The notes below the pieces were generated by a model. The model was not told where the DNA came from. It saw only the letters and a list, made by a program, of their open reading frames with translations, and made no database searches. Below, in pieces: positions 63,126-64,000 of a DNA stretch of 64,000 bases. Position numbers and translations under genes: made by a program. This DNA is from Brevundimonas huaxiensis (GTDB lineage: Bacteria; Pseudomonadota; Alphaproteobacteria; Caulobacterales; Caulobacteraceae), in contig NZ_JABBJE010000006.1 of the NCBI RefSeq assembly GCF_014218725.1, positions 62,001 to 126,000 on the forward strand, in the 5' to 3' direction. Each line of letters begins with the position of its first letter. The stretch's first letter is position 1.

Positions 63126-63662
63126 ATGACCGCAGGCTGGACCGACGACCGCGTAGGCGCGCTAAAGAAGCTCTGGCTTGAGGGCCAGTCCGCGAGCCAG
63201 ATCGCCAAACAACTGGGCGGCGGGGTCACCCGCAACGCCGTGATCGGCAAGGTGCACCGTCTGGGCCTGTCGGGCCGGGCCGCCCCGTCGCAACCGGCGC
63301 GCACCGTCGCCGCGACCTTCCGCACCGCGCGTCCGCGCCCGGCGCCGGCCGCTCCGGCGCAGCAACCTTCGGCCCCGCGCCGTCTGGAAGCCGTCCAGCC
63401 CAAGCCGGTCGAACCCGCAGCCCCCGTCCCCGCCCCGATCCCGGATTTGCCGGGCACGGCGACCGTGATGACCCTGGGCGCCCACATGTGCAAATGGCCG
63501 ATCGGCGACCCATCGTCGCGCGAGTTCAGCTTCTGCGGCCGCCGCTCGTCGGAAGGCGTCTATTGCGTCGAACACGCCCGCGTCGCCTACCAGCCGCAAG
63601 TCCGTCGCGGCTCCAAGGAAAGCGGTTCCGACCTGGCCCGCAGCCTGCGGCGTTACATCTAA
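63126..63662 (+). CDS. gcrA: GcrA cell-cycle regulator
   Basis: The product is 178 residues from the ATG at 63126, with GGAGGGTG just upstream. The N-terminal DNA-binding part reads WTDDRVGALKKLWLEGQSAS, then QIAKQLGGGVTRNAVIGKV. A Pro/Ala-rich linker leads to the conserved C-terminal sigma70-binding domain with CKWPIGDPSSREFSFCGR and GVYCVEHARVAYQP. GcrA activates cell-cycle genes by working with sigma70 at CcrM-methylated promoters. Its presence is strong evidence for a Caulobacterales-type genome. Confidence 0.97.
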   Translation: MTAGWTDDRVGALKKLWLEGQSASQIAKQLGGGVTRNAVIGKVHRLGLSGRAAPSQPARTVAATFRTARPRPAPAAPAQQPSAPRRLEAVQPKPVEPAAPVPAPIPDLPGTATVMTLGAHMCKWPIGDPSSREFSFCGRRSSEGVYCVEHARVAYQPQVRRGSKESGSDLARSLRRYI

Positions 63663-63848
63663 AGAGCGCTACGCTCACGACGCGGTCGCTCGCGACTTGA
63701 GCGCGGCGCTTCGCGCGGGTCATGCCCGCGTCACAGATGCTCTCCATTGAGCTCACTTCCCCCTCGCCGGTTCGCGCAAGCGGCCGGCGAGATTTCAGGG
63801 GCGGGGCTGCGGTTCATCCGGGTTGACGCAGCCCCATCCGCCCTTCGA
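63663..63848. other. intergenic region with hairpins between gcrA and apaG
   Basis: This 186-bp gap separates convergent genes. CTCGCCGG (63763-63770) pairs with CCGGCGAG (63784-63791), and GGGGCTGCG (63803-63811) pairs with CGCAGCCCC (63827-63835). Neither is followed by a clear T run. GAGCGCTACGCTC-like short palindromes are also present near 63664. No ORF or RNA gene is evident. Confidence 0.6.
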
Positions 63849-64000
63849 TCAGTTCAGCACCCGCCGCGCATCCGGCGTATCCAGCGAAAACGCCGGGATC
63901 TGCGCCTTGAAACTGCGCCCGTCCGCATCCGTCATATAATAGGCGCCCACCATCGACCCGCTGTCGGTGCCCAGCGGACAGCCCGAGGCGTAAGCGTAGC
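63849..64000 (-). CDS. apaG: ApaG, 5' end outside window
   Basis: The last 50 or so codons are visible on the minus strand, reading [20 protein letters not shown], then [20 protein letters not shown], and ending ARRVLN before a TGA at 63849-63851. The GSM-G-Y-M, dG-x-F and IPAFSLD pattern is the C-terminal end of ApaG, a small fibronectin-like protein linked to diadenosine tetraphosphate/cobalt phenotypes in enterobacteria. The remaining two thirds lie beyond the window. Confidence 0.85.
   Translation of the reverse strand, partial: YAYASGCPLGTDSGSMVGAYYMTDADGRSFKAQIPAFSLDTPDARRVLN

Noticed and set aside
1-64000. CRISPR array, toxin-antitoxin or phage-defence island
   Set aside because: No regularly spaced direct repeats, cas genes, integrase, transposase or known defence genes were seen. 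The helicases and HNH protein present belong to housekeeping families.
1-64000. tRNA or rRNA genes
   Set aside because: The gaps are short and none shows the conserved arms of a tRNA or any rRNA sequence that I can recognise.

Overview
The window is a gene-dense, very GC-rich stretch of core chromosome from an alphaproteobacterium of the order Caulobacterales, most probably Brevundimonas or a close relative. The main evidence is a full GcrA cell-cycle regulator preceded by clustered GANTC (CcrM) sites and a CtrA-like box, a PodJ-type polar organizer, the caulobacterial trpF-trpB-trpA-accD neighbourhood, the AmgK/MurU peptidoglycan-recycling pair, and strong G/C preference at third codon positions. 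I see no rRNA, tRNA, CRISPR array, prophage, transposase or defence island. Nearly all of the sequence is coding and no gap between genes exceeds about 300 bases.

Layout. 1-6.6 kb: an AsmA-like membrane protein cut by the window edge, a small exported protein, and two tandem secreted S9 prolyl-oligopeptidases. 6.7-16.3 kb: six plus-strand genes linked by 4-8 nt stop/start overlaps (acyltransferase, tsaE, amgK, murU, addB, addA), joining tRNA modification, cell-wall sugar recycling and double-strand-break repair. Thioredoxin follows. 17-25.4 kb (mostly minus): folC, accD, trpA, an exported unknown protein, trpB, trpF, an RsuA-type pseudouridine synthase, an RsmC-like methyltransferase and uppP. 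25.5-33.9 kb: cation efflux, GST, a DUF6624-like protein, queG, an FKBP lipoprotein, threonine dehydratase, small envelope proteins, and rpmA/rplU. 34-39.3 kb: a phosphoribosyltransferase and a zinc-ribbon membrane protein, divergent from ftsE-ftsX-ydcF-like-plsC. 39.3-45.5 kb (minus): hisC, a chorismate-mutase-like protein, DUF2125, ybaK and a DinG/YoaA-type helicase. 45.6-49.4 kb: Lhr-like helicase plus PdeM (the ligase-associated DNA-damage module) and VanZ. 49.4-54.1 kb: HNH protein, TRIC channel, AlkA-like glycosylase, gluQRS, and a TauE/SafE exporter with its TIGR02186 partner. 54.2-64 kb: podJ, small genes, the argD-argF operon, an M28 peptidase, an ABC-2 permease, gcrA, and the 3' end of apaG.

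Functional themes are DNA repair (AddAB, AlkA-like, DinG-like, Lhr/PdeM), envelope building and recycling (AmgK/MurU, UppP, PlsC, FtsEX, PodJ), amino-acid synthesis (trp, his/aromatic, arg, thr catabolism) and translation or tRNA modification (TsaE, QueG, GluQ-RS, YbaK, RsuA, L21/L27). The most interesting deviations are an exported unknown gene translationally coupled between trpB and trpA, an AccD with no zinc-ribbon cysteines, a PodJ that ends after its Sel1 repeats, a hairpin repeat inside the 3' end of tsaE, and a GANTC-rich gcrA promoter. I found no convincing new multi-gene system.
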